Assembly (NCBI RefSeq): GCF_020889625.1
Contig: NZ_CP086380.1
Coordinates: forward strand, 639,001-703,000
Length of the DNA: 64,000 nt
Reading direction: 5' to 3'
Source of the DNA: Deinococcus radiophilus
Lineage (GTDB): Bacteria > Deinococcota > Deinococci > Deinococcales > Deinococcaceae
In this document: piece by piece, positions 37,291 through 46,421 of the stretch
Layout of the letters: the number at the start of each line of letters is the position of its first letter
How positions within the stretch are numbered: the stretch's first letter is position 1
Position numbers and translations under genes: made by a program
Notes under the pieces: model-generated
The model's input: only the letters and a program-made list of their open reading frames with translations
Told to the model about the DNA's origin: nothing
The model's database searches: none

Positions 37291-38043
37291 TTAGAACTTG
37301 CGTTCGTTGGATTTGTCGCTGTTGCCCTTGTTGTCGGCTACGCCACCCTCGCGGCTGTAGGGCCACTCAGGCTTGCTGTCCTTATTGGCCTGCGCCGTAT
37401 CACTGGCTTCTTTGGCCGTATCTTTGACATCCTTGGCGACCTGATCGGCCTTGTCCTTGGCTTGGTCAGCTTTCTGCTGAGCAGCGTCCTTGACCTCTTC
37501 GGCCTTGACCTGAGCGGCGTCCTTCAGGTCCTCAGCTTTCGCTTTGGCGCCTTCGGTGCCCTTGGCGACTGCTTTCTTCGCATCGTCGGCAGCATCTTCG
37601 GCTTTACCCTTCAGCTCTTCGCCTTTGGTCTTGGCCTGATCGGCCAGGTCAGCAGCCTTGTCCTGGGCGTCAGCGACGGCGTCTTGAGCATCGGCCTTGA
37701 GCTGCTTACCTGCGGCCTGCACATCGGCCTGGTTGTCTTTGGCAGTGTCGGCCACGTCCTTGGCGGCAGTTGCAGCGGCGTCCTTCACGTTGGCGACTTT
37801 CTCGCTCAGGGTGCCACCTCCGGCGGCAGCTTGCTTGGTCTGTTCCCAGCCCTTAGCCACGCTGGAACCCAGTTCGTCTACCGTGTCCTTGAGGCCCAGT
37901 TCGGCCAATTTAGCGTCAATGGCACGGCGGTTCTGTTCGCGCGTCAGCAGGTAAATGCCTGCACCCAGCACCACCCCGAACACCACCAGGCTGCCAAAAG
38001 AAGAATCGTTATCGCGGTTACGGCGTCTGTCGTATCGTCCCAT
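37291..38043 (-). CDS. Membrane-anchored LEA-like protein
   Basis: This 250-residue protein has a basic N-terminus (MGRYDRRRNRDN) and one membrane helix (FGSLVVFGVVLGAGIYLLT, about 17-36). It then has some 170 residues of alanine/lysine/aspartate-rich amphipathic repeats (KDAAATAAKDVADTAKD, DAAQVKAEEVKDAAQQKADQ) of the 11-residue LEA group 3 type. LEA repeats are disordered in water and fold to helix on drying, protecting membranes and proteins. The single helix suggests tethering with the repeats on one face of the membrane. TAAATT lies 6 bases before the ATG at 38043, and an inverted repeat covers the -35 zone. Confidence 0.85.
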   Translation of the reverse strand: MGRYDRRRNRDNDSSFGSLVVFGVVLGAGIYLLTREQNRRAIDAKLAELGLKDTVDELGSSVAKGWEQTKQAAAGGGTLSEKVANVKDAAATAAKDVADTAKDNQADVQAAGKQLKADAQDAVADAQDKAADLADQAKTKGEELKGKAEDAADDAKKAVAKGTEGAKAKAEDLKDAAQVKAEEVKDAAQQKADQAKDKADQVAKDVKDTAKEASDTAQANKDSKPEWPYSREGGVADNKGNSDKSNERKF

Positions 38044-38049
38044 GCTCAC

Positions 38050-38081
38050 AATTTACGGGAGTCATCTCATGAAGACATGAG
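38050..38081 (-). promoter_or_regulatory. LEA-gene promoter with operator-like palindrome
   Basis: TAAATT (38050-38055) is the -10 box. CTCATG-AAGA-CATGAG (38066-38081) is a perfect 6-bp inverted repeat covering the position where a -35 element would lie, as expected for a repressor or activator site. Confidence 0.5.
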
Positions 38082-38121
38082 CGGGGCTTATGCACCCTTT
38101 CAATGTTGGGTGGACTTGGTT

Positions 38122-38520
38122 CTAGCGGCCCTGAGTAAATTCACGCAGTTTCAGGCGGCTGACCAGTTCAGGAGCCAAAATCCACTCTTCAGGTTCTTCG
38201 GTACCCTGCACTGTCACGAGGGCGTAGCCCCGGTCAGCGTAAAAAGCTTTGATCTCACGCCATGCACTTTCCTCATCCTGGGCCCCTTCCAGTTCCAGAT
38301 CGCCGTAGGTATCCCACAGTTCGCCGTCCACCTCGGCGCTGAGCAGTGCTTCGGCGTAGGCACTTAGGCCGTAAGCGTCCAGCGGCTGCGCTTCCTTGGG
38401 GCGGTCCTCTGGGGACAGCGCAGCGGGGCCGTCTGGCAGGTCGCACAGCGAATCCAGCCAGTCTTGCCAGGCAGAGGCGGTCAAAACCAGATGTTCGGCG
38501 CTGTCGGAATGATCGGTCAT
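38122..38520 (-). CDS. Hypothetical acidic protein, 132 residues
   Basis: This is a soluble, strongly acidic protein with no signal or membrane segment (SPEDRPKEAQPLDAYGLSAY, EVDGELWDTYGDLELEGA, ESAWREIKAFYADRGYALVT). I do not recognise a family. The ATG at 38520 is chosen because TATGCT (38528-38533) lies 7 bases upstream; earlier Met codons in frame fall in or before that box. It is transcribed toward the LEA-like gene and diverges from the DUF1517 gene. Confidence 0.65.
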   Translation of the reverse strand: MTDHSDSAEHLVLTASAWQDWLDSLCDLPDGPAALSPEDRPKEAQPLDAYGLSAYAEALLSAEVDGELWDTYGDLELEGAQDEESAWREIKAFYADRGYALVTVQGTEEPEEWILAPELVSRLKLREFTQGR

Positions 38521-38607
38521 GTGGGTCAGCATAGCCGGGCTGACTGCCTTTATGTGTGCTTGTTTTCCTGGGTGCCGGGCGGACAAAGTCCGTAAACTGG
38601 GCAGCAT

Positions 38608-39597
38608 ATGGCACGCAAGGCGCAAAGAACACAGCAATTTGGCAGAGGTCTGGTGGTGCTGTCACTCAGCGCCCTGCTGGGCCTGATGCCCGCCGCGCTA
38701 GACACGGGTTGGTCGTCCGCGCAGGCCCAATCGGGCGGCGGCTTCGGTGGGAGCAGCAGCGGCGGTTTCTCTGGCGGAGGTGGCGGTGGCTTCTCCGGGG
38801 GTGGTTACTCAGGCGGTGGCTATTCGGGTGGAGGGTACTCCGGCGGTGGTGGCTTTTTCCCTGTCCCGATGGGCGGCCCGGTCATTATCGGTGGCGGTGG
38901 CGGTGGCGGCAGCATCATCGGTCTGGTGATGTTCGGCATGGTCATGATGATGGTGATGGGGTCAATGCAGCGGGCCATGCGCGGTGGCGGTGCACGTGGC
39001 CTCTCGAGTGGTGGGATGGAAGATATAGGTGCGCGCGCCGTGTTGGTGCAGGTGGCGCTGACCCACGGCGATGAAGTCAAGGCGGCCCTGCAAGATGTAG
39101 CGCGGCGCGGCGACCCCGATAGCGACGAGGGCCTGGCCCGCATGATTCAAGAAGCGGCGCTGGTCGTGTTGCGCCAGCGTGCCCGCTGGACCTATGGCCG
39201 GGTGGCCGTGGCCGGGGGTGGTCCCCGTGAGATTGAGGGACAGGTGGGCGCCTGGGCCACGCAGGCCCGCGCGGCCTTTACTCAGCAGACCACCAGCCAC
39301 TATCAGGACAATCTGGACAGCTCAGCTTTCCGGCAGGACACCGGTTACACCTATGAACGCGAGCCAGGTGATCTCTATTTGGTCGTGACCATCGCTGTGG
39401 CGGCCCACGCTTTCCCGGAGCTGGGTCAGACTGAAATGCCCAACGCCCGTGAGCTGGAAGCTGTCTTGCAAGGGATCAGCGGCGTATCGGGCCGCAACCT
39501 GATTCGCGGCGAAGTGATCTGGAGTCCCGATGCCGAGGGTGAATTCCTCAGCGAAGACGAAACCATCATGAAATATGGTGAACTGAGTAAGATCTGA
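38608..39597 (+). CDS. DUF1517 family membrane protein
   Basis: The protein has 329 residues. A cleavable or anchoring N-terminal helix (GLVVLSLSALLGLMPAAL) is followed by a glycine/serine-rich stretch of about 60 residues (SGGGFGG, GGGGGGFSGGGY repeats). A membrane helix rich in Met follows (IIGLVMFGMVMMMVMGSM), then a cytosolic or luminal domain with VQVALTHGDEVKAALQDVAR and YLVVTIAVAAHAFPEL. This is the pattern of DUF1517 proteins known from cyanobacteria and plastids, of unclear function. TAAACT (38593-38598) lies 9 bases before the ATG. Confidence 0.82.
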   Translation: MARKAQRTQQFGRGLVVLSLSALLGLMPAALDTGWSSAQAQSGGGFGGSSSGGFSGGGGGGFSGGGYSGGGYSGGGYSGGGGFFPVPMGGPVIIGGGGGGGSIIGLVMFGMVMMMVMGSMQRAMRGGGARGLSSGGMEDIGARAVLVQVALTHGDEVKAALQDVARRGDPDSDEGLARMIQEAALVVLRQRARWTYGRVAVAGGGPREIEGQVGAWATQARAAFTQQTTSHYQDNLDSSAFRQDTGYTYEREPGDLYLVVTIAVAAHAFPELGQTEMPNARELEAVLQGISGVSGRNLIRGEVIWSPDAEGEFLSEDETIMKYGELSKI

Positions 39598-39621
39598 GAC
39601 CATACCCCAGATGTAAACAAG

Positions 39622-39655
39622 GACCAGAACAGCAATCTCGCTCTTCTGGTCTTTT
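39622..39655 (+). terminator. Terminator of the DUF1517 gene
   Basis: The stem GACCAGAA / TTCTGGTC with a 14-base loop is followed by TTTT. Confidence 0.7.
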
Positions 39656-39666
39656 GAATTCGGGAC

Positions 39667-40545
39667 TTAGTGTGTCGTGGCTGGCAAAGGCTCAGGGTGA
39701 GGGTGGGGCATAGCTTGGCGCTCGGGCAGCCAGCGGCGGAGCAGTTTGGGCACCGCGCCACCTGCGAACAGGACCAGCACGGCGTAGCGTAGGGCGGTCA
39801 TGCCACTCAGGGCTTTCAGGCTGGCGGGCAACAGCAAGGACAGCGCAAGGTACAGGCCCAGCACCAGGGCCAGTCCGATGAGCGCCACCGCCAACCGTCC
39901 CGCCCAGTCACGCGGCGGAGTGTAGTTCAGGCGCAGGGCCCAGAAGCCAGCCAGGATACCCAGGCTGGCGGGCAGCTCACGGGGAGTCCAGTTGGGGAGC
40001 AGCAGGCTGGCCAGCAGCAGTGCCGCTGGCACGCCCCAGCGCCAGACCTGATCTGCCGGAAGATGCCAGCGCTGGGTCCCAGCCAGTGCGGCAAAGCCCA
40101 GACCCAGAACCAGTCCGACCAGCACGTCGGCGGGATAGTGGACTCCCAGTGCCAGACGTGAGTAGGCGATCAGCCCTAGCATAAGGACAGCCACCCCCCA
40201 GAAGTAGGGATGGCGCAGCTGGGCCGCCATGCCCGCCCAGAGGGTGCTGCTCATCTGAGCGTGGCCACTGGGAAAGCTGGGGCCGCCCGCTGTCGCTTGG
40301 GCTGCTGTGCTGGCCTGCCCAGCAGCCGCGAAAGGCCGCGCCACATCAAACCCGTATTTCAGGGCGCTGTTGACCAGGTAGGACAGCGCGAACACGATGC
40401 CCAGCTGCCGCGCCCGCTGCGGGTTCACCAGCCAGGTATAGAGGGTCAGTACGGCGATAAAGACCTCGTCGCGGCCCAGATTGGTGATGGCCAGCCAGAG
40501 CGGTTCGGTGGCGAGGGGGGTAAATGTCGTGGCGTCCACGGTCAT
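39667..40545 (-). CDS. PAP2-family membrane phosphatase
   Basis: This 292-residue enzyme carries the three phosphatase motifs KYGFDVARPF, FPSGHAQMS and SRLALGVHYPAD, all with key residues intact. Six or more membrane helices extend well past the catalytic core (PAALLLASLLLPNW, LAVALIGLALVLGLYLALSL, YAVLVLFAGGAVP). Such enzymes dephosphorylate undecaprenyl diphosphate or phosphatidic-acid-type lipids; the exact substrate is not evident. TAAACT (40552-40557) lies 6 bases before the ATG, indicating a leaderless message. Confidence 0.88.
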   Translation of the reverse strand: MTVDATTFTPLATEPLWLAITNLGRDEVFIAVLTLYTWLVNPQRARQLGIVFALSYLVNSALKYGFDVARPFAAAGQASTAAQATAGGPSFPSGHAQMSSTLWAGMAAQLRHPYFWGVAVLMLGLIAYSRLALGVHYPADVLVGLVLGLGFAALAGTQRWHLPADQVWRWGVPAALLLASLLLPNWTPRELPASLGILAGFWALRLNYTPPRDWAGRLAVALIGLALVLGLYLALSLLLPASLKALSGMTALRYAVLVLFAGGAVPKLLRRWLPERQAMPHPHPEPLPATTH

Positions 40546-40665
40546 GGGGGCAGTTTAGCCTGAGGTGGCGCCGCCCAGAGCCGCAATACACATCAGCTTT
40601 GTCAGTTCAGGAAGGCTTCAGCAGGAGGGATCACAGACTGTCACTCCTCTGGTTTTCTGTGTCCC

Positions 40666-43557
40666 TTACAGCGGGAGCCAGATACGGACCTGGGTGCCAT
40701 AGCCAGCCAGGCTCTCTACTTCCAGCGTGCCGCCAGCCAGTGCGGCACGTTCGCGCAGGCCCAGCAGGCCCAGATGCCCCTGAGCGGACAGGGCCTGCGC
40801 TGCAGCGGGGTCAAAGCCCTGGCCGTCGTCACTGACCGTGGTGTGGATGCCCTGGGCCGAAAAAGTCACTCGCACTGCCGCCGACGCTGCCCCAGCGTGC
40901 TTGTCCACATTGGTGAGTGCCTCGCCCACCAGTCGGAAAAGGGTGACTTCCTGCACCGAGCTCAGGCGGATTTCGTCGCCACTGACCTCCAGTCGCGCTG
41001 GAGTCCGCGCCTGGGCACAGAGCCATTCCAGTGCTGGCAGCAAGCCCAGGTCATCCAGCACACTGGGCCGCAGGTGCCGGGCAAAGCGGCGTACACCGGC
41101 CGCAATCTCGCTCAGTTCATCGGCCAGAGCTGTGATATCCGGTGCGGCCTGAGGAGCCTGTTTCTCCAGACGCAGCAGCTTACGGCGGGCGGCCACCAGC
41201 AGCTGCGCTGTCTCATCGTGCAGCTCGCGGGAAATACGGCGGCGCTCTTCTTCCTGGGCCTGGGTATATAGGCTGAGAAAGGTCCGCAGCTCGTCGCGCC
41301 GCAGGGCCACCGCTTCCAGCTCCTGCCCGCGCTGGCTGATCTGCCCCAGCAGGCGGTAGTGCTCGCTGAGGTCACGGGCCATGATCAGCAGACCGCCCGT
41401 GCCCCCAGAGAGCAGCCCCAGTTGCACTTCCAGGCGCTGCTCACCTACCGTAACCTCGGTGCGAATGGGAGATTTGCTGCCTGCCGGTCCACGGACCTGA
41501 GCGGCCAATCCCTGCCAGAGTGCTTGCTGATCGGCATCGGCAGCCCAGGTGAGCAGTGAAGCGTCTGGCGGAAGGGTTCCGCCCCGTTCTCCGGTCAAAA
41601 GGGTGCGGGCCGCGGGGTTGGCATACAGGATCCGGCCCAGCGGGTCGGTGGTCAGGATCGCGTCGTGGCTGCTTTCGGCCAGCTGACGGTAGCTCGCCTC
41701 CGAGCGGGCCAGCGCTACAGCCAACTGCTGGCGGCTGAGACGGTCGGCCAGGTGTTCGCACAGCCGTCGGGAGAGTCGCAAGGTGGCCTGAGGTGGAGGG
41801 TCTGTTCCCGGATCATCGGCATACAGCCAGCCCAGCACGTCTGCACCGTGACGCAACGGAGCCAGCAAGGCACTGCCGGCCCCGGCCATCACCCAGCGGG
41901 GCGGCAGCGGGCGGGGGCCCCGGCCCAACTGACCGGTCAGGGTGTCCAACTCATCTGGCAGGGCAGAGGGAAAGCCCACGCCGACGGTGGCTGTGCCCGC
42001 TATGTGCAGCAGGCCGCGCCCAGCTCCCAGTGTTTCGACCATCATGCGGAGCACCTGGGTCAGATCGTGGCGGGTCAGGCCGTGTTCTAGCCGCCCCGAA
42101 ATGCCCAGCAGTGCTCCAGCCTCGCGTTCCCGCTCCTGGCCTTCACCGAACAGCAGGGCGTTGTCTATCGCCAGTCCGCCTTGTACCGCCAGTGCATCAG
42201 CCAGTTGGAGGTCGGCACTGTCCAGGGTCAGCGGTGCCGTGAAATACAGCGTCAACACACCAAATGGACCTTGGCGGGTGGTCAGCGGAAGGCCCAGCAC
42301 ACCGCGAAAAGGATAGGTTCCCGCGGCCAGCAGCGCGCGGGTATGCCGACTGGCAGCGGGCATACCTGAAGCTGGAAAGTCGTGGCACTCGCACCGCTGA
42401 CCCTCGGCAAAGGCGCGGCCCGTGACACCGCTGCCGGGCCGCACCCGCACCCGCAAGACCCAGTCACTCGGCAGATTCAGCGCCGAGTGAATACTGAGGG
42501 TTCGCCCGCCTGGGTCAGCGGTATACAGCGCGGCGGCATCCGCACCCAGTAGCGCTGCGCAGCGCTGGAGCAATTCGGCCAGCGTATCGGCCAGGTGCAG
42601 TTTGCCTGAAAGGGCCTGTCCCAATTCACGTAGGACGCTTTCGCTGCGTTGCTGGCGGGTGGCTTCGGCAAAGCGGTGAGCACTGCCCAGGGCCAATCCG
42701 GCCTGCTCGGCCAGTTCCAGCAAAAGGGCCGCGTCACCATTCCTCAGCGCTTCGGGACGGTCCGAGTCGGCGTACAGCACGCCCAGTGGTTGGCCGCGCA
42801 CCCGCAGAGGCGCGATCAATGCCACCTGCGGGGCCAGGTCCGACAGCCCCCGGCCCAGCGGCGTGCCTTCGTCGTGGGTGGCGCGGTAGGTGATGACCTC
42901 GCCGCGCTCCATCAGAGCAGCGTAGGACACTGGACCCACGCCCATGTGCTGCGGACCGCTGCCTACAAAGCCCGTGCTCCAGATTTCGCTCAGGTGCCCC
43001 CGGTTCAGTTGGCCTGGCTCTGTGGCCGCTGGGGACGGAGTCAGCAAGCCAGCGAACGCTCGCCCGAAACCCAGGGCCTGCGCCGCCACCTCTGCTACAG
43101 CCGCCAGAATCTGACCATGTTCCAGACTGCCGTCCATGCGCCGGACCAGCAGGTCTACCGCTGCGGCCACCCGGCCCTGGCCCGCCTGCTGTTCGCGGGC
43201 CAGGGCCGCTTCCAGGGCCAGTCCCAGTGTCTGTGCCAGAGCGGGCCACTCCTGTGCCAGACCCTCTCTGCCCGCCACGATCTCCAAGACGCCGAACGCG
43301 TAGGGCCGTTGCCCGAACGGTAGGGTGCAGACCAGCCCCTCATGTTGTGGTTCGCTCAGGGTGCGGCGCACCTGTTGCTGACTGGAGAGGGTCAGGCCGT
43401 GACCTAGCTCGGCGCGGCGTTCCAGCCCCGCGGGGCCTTCGGTCCACACCCCAGCACCATGCGCGGCAGCCCATTCGCAGGCCCATGCTGCCAGCACCCC
43501 CGCAAATTCATTGGCCGAGGTCTGGGAGAGGAGGTCTGGTGGTAAGGCCTGTGTCAA
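40666..43557 (-). CDS. Multi-GAF/PAS sensor histidine kinase
   Basis: This 963-residue cytoplasmic sensor has no membrane helix. Four GAF-like segments occupy about 15-610, including SEVLRELGQALSGKL-type and PFRGVLGLPLTTRQGPFGVL repeats. A PAS domain follows near 620 (YRQLAESSHDAILTTDPLGR), then a HisKA_3 dimerisation domain with His in RRRISRELHDETAQLLVAAR (about 779), and the ATPase with EALTNVDKHAG, SDDGQGFDP and GHLGLLGLRERAAL. This is NarX/LuxR-type kinase architecture. It starts with TTG 11 bases after the response regulator stop, so the pair is an operon. The ligand is unknown; bilin, heme or redox ligands are possible for GAF domains. Confidence 0.9.
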   Translation of the reverse strand: MTQALPPDLLSQTSANEFAGVLAAWACEWAAAHGAGVWTEGPAGLERRAELGHGLTLSSQQQVRRTLSEPQHEGLVCTLPFGQRPYAFGVLEIVAGREGLAQEWPALAQTLGLALEAALAREQQAGQGRVAAAVDLLVRRMDGSLEHGQILAAVAEVAAQALGFGRAFAGLLTPSPAATEPGQLNRGHLSEIWSTGFVGSGPQHMGVGPVSYAALMERGEVITYRATHDEGTPLGRGLSDLAPQVALIAPLRVRGQPLGVLYADSDRPEALRNGDAALLLELAEQAGLALGSAHRFAEATRQQRSESVLRELGQALSGKLHLADTLAELLQRCAALLGADAAALYTADPGGRTLSIHSALNLPSDWVLRVRVRPGSGVTGRAFAEGQRCECHDFPASGMPAASRHTRALLAAGTYPFRGVLGLPLTTRQGPFGVLTLYFTAPLTLDSADLQLADALAVQGGLAIDNALLFGEGQEREREAGALLGISGRLEHGLTRHDLTQVLRMMVETLGAGRGLLHIAGTATVGVGFPSALPDELDTLTGQLGRGPRPLPPRWVMAGAGSALLAPLRHGADVLGWLYADDPGTDPPPQATLRLSRRLCEHLADRLSRQQLAVALARSEASYRQLAESSHDAILTTDPLGRILYANPAARTLLTGERGGTLPPDASLLTWAADADQQALWQGLAAQVRGPAGSKSPIRTEVTVGEQRLEVQLGLLSGGTGGLLIMARDLSEHYRLLGQISQRGQELEAVALRRDELRTFLSLYTQAQEEERRRISRELHDETAQLLVAARRKLLRLEKQAPQAAPDITALADELSEIAAGVRRFARHLRPSVLDDLGLLPALEWLCAQARTPARLEVSGDEIRLSSVQEVTLFRLVGEALTNVDKHAGAASAAVRVTFSAQGIHTTVSDDGQGFDPAAAQALSAQGHLGLLGLRERAALAGGTLEVESLAGYGTQVRIWLPL

Positions 43558-43568
43558 GACCGAGGCCC

Positions 43569-44240
43569 CTACAGCCCCTGCGGGTCAATCCAGCCGCGCC
43601 GGATGCCGGCCAGGACAGCCTCGGTTCGGCTGCCAACATTCAGCTTGGAAAAGACGTTGCCCAAGTGCACCTGGACCGTGCGTGGCGAGATGCCCAGGGT
43701 GCGAGCAATCTCCTTGTTACTGCCACCCGCTGCAGCGGCCCGCAGCACTTCCAGTTCACGCGGGCTGAGGTCTTCGGTGAGGTCCATTTCGGCGGGGGCA
43801 TCGGCACTAAAGCGGGCCATCACCCGCCGGGCAATGCTGGGGGCCAGTACGCTTTCTCCAGCAGCCACAGCCCGCACCGCCCGGATCAGTTCTTCCTCAG
43901 AGGCTTCCTTGAGCAGGTAGCCGGCGGCTCCAGCTTCTAGTGCAGCGAAGACATATGCGTCATCGTCGTAGCTGCTCAGGACCAGCACGGAGACTCGGCC
44001 CTGCGCGGCTTTGATCTGCCGGGTGGCTTCTACACCCGTCATATCCGGCATGGACAGGTCCATCACAATCAGGTCGGGGGACAGTGTGGCGGCCAGGGCC
44101 ACGGCCTCGGTGCCGCTGCCTGCTTCGCCCAGCACCTGCAGACCGGGTTCGGCTTCCAGCAGTTCACGGGTGCCTTTGCGGACCACGGGATGATCGTCGG
44201 CCAGCAGCAGTGTGATGGGCCGGGGGGAAACAGCGGACAT
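43569..44240 (-). CDS. NarL/LuxR-family response regulator
   Basis: This 223-residue regulator has a receiver domain with acidic pocket [10 protein letters not shown], phospho-Asp in [14 protein letters not shown], Ser in [12 protein letters not shown] and Lys in [13 protein letters not shown]. It is followed by a LuxR helix-turn-helix [20 protein letters not shown] and [17 protein letters not shown]. It is cognate with the kinase downstream, from which it is separated by 11 bases. TAAACT (44247-44252) lies 6 bases before the ATG. Confidence 0.93.
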   Translation of the reverse strand: MSAVSPRPITLLLADDHPVVRKGTRELLEAEPGLQVLGEAGSGTEAVALAATLSPDLIVMDLSMPDMTGVEATRQIKAAQGRVSVLVLSSYDDDAYVFAALEAGAAGYLLKEASEEELIRAVRAVAAGESVLAPSIARRVMARFSADAPAEMDLTEDLSPRELEVLRAAAAGGSNKEIARTLGISPRTVQVHLGNVFSKLNVGSRTEAVLAGIRRGWIDPQGL

Positions 44241-44299
44241 TTGCTTAGTTTACGCTGTGGGTTATCCGGGGCAGTGCCTCAGAAAAAGAGGCGTACTTG

Positions 44300-46330
44300 T
44301 CAGCGCTTTTCTGGCAGGCGTGATGCAGCGCCCCTAGAGATCACGGCCCGGAGAGGGGCTGGCAGCGGCTCGGATGCTGTGTCAGCTCCAAAGTTGCCCG
44401 CACATAAGTTTCTGGGTTGGGTTGCGGCATTTGCTCGCAGCTGGTCGGTGAGGGCTTCAGCCGACAGGGGGCGGCTGAGGGCAAACCCTTGCCCCAGCTC
44501 AAAGCCCATGGCGCACACGGCGTCCACATGCTCTTGGGTTTCCAGGCCCTCAGCAGTCAGGTCCAGGCTGTACAGGTAACTCAGGTCCAGCACCGCCTCG
44601 GACACCAGATGCGAGAACTCGTCCTCGGCGGGTAGATCCTGAATCAGCGAGCGGTCCAGCTTGATACCGGTCAGCTGCATGGACCGCAGCCGCGCCAGAT
44701 TCGAGTAGCCAGCTCCGAAATCGTCGATGCTCAGGCTCACACCCTGGCTACACAGTTCAGACAAGTTGACCTGTACGCGGTCGTTTTCGTACAGCTGGGC
44801 GGTTTCGGTCAATTCCAGCTCCAGGCGTTCGGAAGGAAAACCTGTACGGCTCAATATACTGGCCACATCTACCGCAAAGTCCGGCTGGCACAGTTGGGTG
44901 GCGCTGACATTCACACTGAGGGTAATGGGCCAGGCGAGTGCCTCGCGGCAGGCCCGCTCAAGTGCCCACAGCCCCAGGTGCGGGAGCTGACCCGTTTGCT
45001 CGGCCACACGGATGAACTCCTGGGGCACTATGAGGCCCATTTCGGCGTGCTGCCAGCGCAGTAGGGCTTCCACTTTGGCGATTTTCCCAGTCAGCAGGTT
45101 GAAGATGGGCTGATACTTCAGATAAAAGCCTTCTTCGCCCGGTTGGCGGCTCTGACCCAGGACGCGGGCCAACTGCTGGAAACGCTCGGTCTGCAGGTCC
45201 TGATCTTCGCGGTAAGCCTTCACGCGCCCCCGGCCACTGCGCTTGACCGAATACATGGCGCTGTCGGCGTGCCGCAGCAAGGCCTGTGGCGTCTGGCCGT
45301 CGTCCGGAAAGCGGCTGATGCCCACGCTCAGGCCCACCCGCACACCTACATCCTGATCGGGATGCTCGGTCAGGTCGCGCTGAAAGCTGCGGGCCAGGGC
45401 TTCAGCATGCTCGGTGCCGAAGCCTGGGGCCAGCACCACGAATTCGTCGCCGCTGATCCGGAAAGCGCGCGCTCCCCGCTGCTCGCCGCGCATCAGTGCT
45501 TGCGCCACCCCACGCAGTACCTGATCACCTGCCGCGTGGCCCAGCGTGTCATTGATGACCTTGAAGGAATCCACGTCAATCACCAGCAGAGAAAAGGGCG
45601 TGGCTCCAGGCCGGGTCATGTCCGATAATTCGCGTTCCAGGGCCAGGCGGTTGGGCAACTCGGTCAGGAGGTCACGGTAGGCGAGCGCTGCGAGCGCTTG
45701 CCGCTCACCCTGGGCGAACTTCAGCCGCTCTAGGCGCTGTAGTGAGAAGCGCAACATGAGAAAAGCCGTGAGGGATGAAATCAGGAGTTGCAGCAGATTG
45801 GCGACCAGGCTGTTGTTCCAGCCCAGATGGTAGGTCCAGTAACTGCCTCCTAGTACCATGACAACCATCAGGCCAATCAGGGTGGCGTACAGCACAGGTT
45901 GAAGGCTACGCAGGCTGCCGGTGGCAAGAAGTGTCCAGACTAAGACGGTTGGGAACCAGATCAGCGTTTCGGTCAGTTCGCGCTGCACCGTCTGTATCGG
46001 TTGCAGGGTGAACAGCAGTAGCCCCAGTTGCACCAACAGCCACACCACCGACCCACGTAAGAACAATTCGATGATGTTCTGTTTCTGCCGCCAATCGGTT
46101 TGGGTCATCAAAATGGTAAGCACCAGCCCAGCGATCATGATCAGGTTGAGTGCGCGGTCATACGTGACATCCCAGGCATCACCCGTTTCCAGAAACCAAA
46201 TGCTCACGGTGGCAGCGAGAATGGTCAGGCTGCCCTGAGTCAGCGATGTGATCCAGCCGGATTGCCACTCCGGCCCTTCAGCTTCCAGAGTGGTAGACAG
46301 TATGTCTTCGGCAGGGGGCAGCACTGACAT
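44300..46330 (-). CDS. Membrane GGDEF-EAL protein
   Basis: The protein has 676 residues. Five to six N-terminal helices (SLTILAATVSIWFLETG, LIMIAGLVLTILM, VVWLLVQLGLLLFTL, and others) are followed by a diguanylate cyclase domain with signature RISGDEFVVLAPG (about 297) and a phosphodiesterase domain with KVEALLRWQH (about 418), DDFGAGYSNLARL and KLDRSLIQDL. The GGDEF motif has Ser in the first place (SGDEF), a variant found in active enzymes, and the EAL motif is intact. It should make or degrade cyclic di-GMP in response to a membrane signal. TAGGGT lies 8 bases before the ATG. Confidence 0.9.
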   Translation of the reverse strand: MSVLPPAEDILSTTLEAEGPEWQSGWITSLTQGSLTILAATVSIWFLETGDAWDVTYDRALNLIMIAGLVLTILMTQTDWRQKQNIIELFLRGSVVWLLVQLGLLLFTLQPIQTVQRELTETLIWFPTVLVWTLLATGSLRSLQPVLYATLIGLMVVMVLGGSYWTYHLGWNNSLVANLLQLLISSLTAFLMLRFSLQRLERLKFAQGERQALAALAYRDLLTELPNRLALERELSDMTRPGATPFSLLVIDVDSFKVINDTLGHAAGDQVLRGVAQALMRGEQRGARAFRISGDEFVVLAPGFGTEHAEALARSFQRDLTEHPDQDVGVRVGLSVGISRFPDDGQTPQALLRHADSAMYSVKRSGRGRVKAYREDQDLQTERFQQLARVLGQSRQPGEEGFYLKYQPIFNLLTGKIAKVEALLRWQHAEMGLIVPQEFIRVAEQTGQLPHLGLWALERACREALAWPITLSVNVSATQLCQPDFAVDVASILSRTGFPSERLELELTETAQLYENDRVQVNLSELCSQGVSLSIDDFGAGYSNLARLRSMQLTGIKLDRSLIQDLPAEDEFSHLVSEAVLDLSYLYSLDLTAEGLETQEHVDAVCAMGFELGQGFALSRPLSAEALTDQLRANAATQPRNLCAGNFGADTASEPLPAPLRAVISRGAASRLPEKR

Positions 46331-46421
46331 CAGAGTTCACCCTAAGTGGGCACACCTCACCGAATGATGACAGTGAAGAATGAAGACCTATCCTGAGTTG
46401 TCGGCTGATAGTCGTCGAGAA

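Noticed and set aside
38740..38860. Glycine-rich repeats as a tandem repeat or CRISPR-like array
   Set aside because: The repeat is at codon level (Gly/Ser coding) inside the DUF1517 protein, with no constant spacer structure.
40600..40665. Imperfect inverted repeat after the histidine kinase as its terminator
   Set aside because: The stem has several mismatches and no clear T run, so it was not listed.
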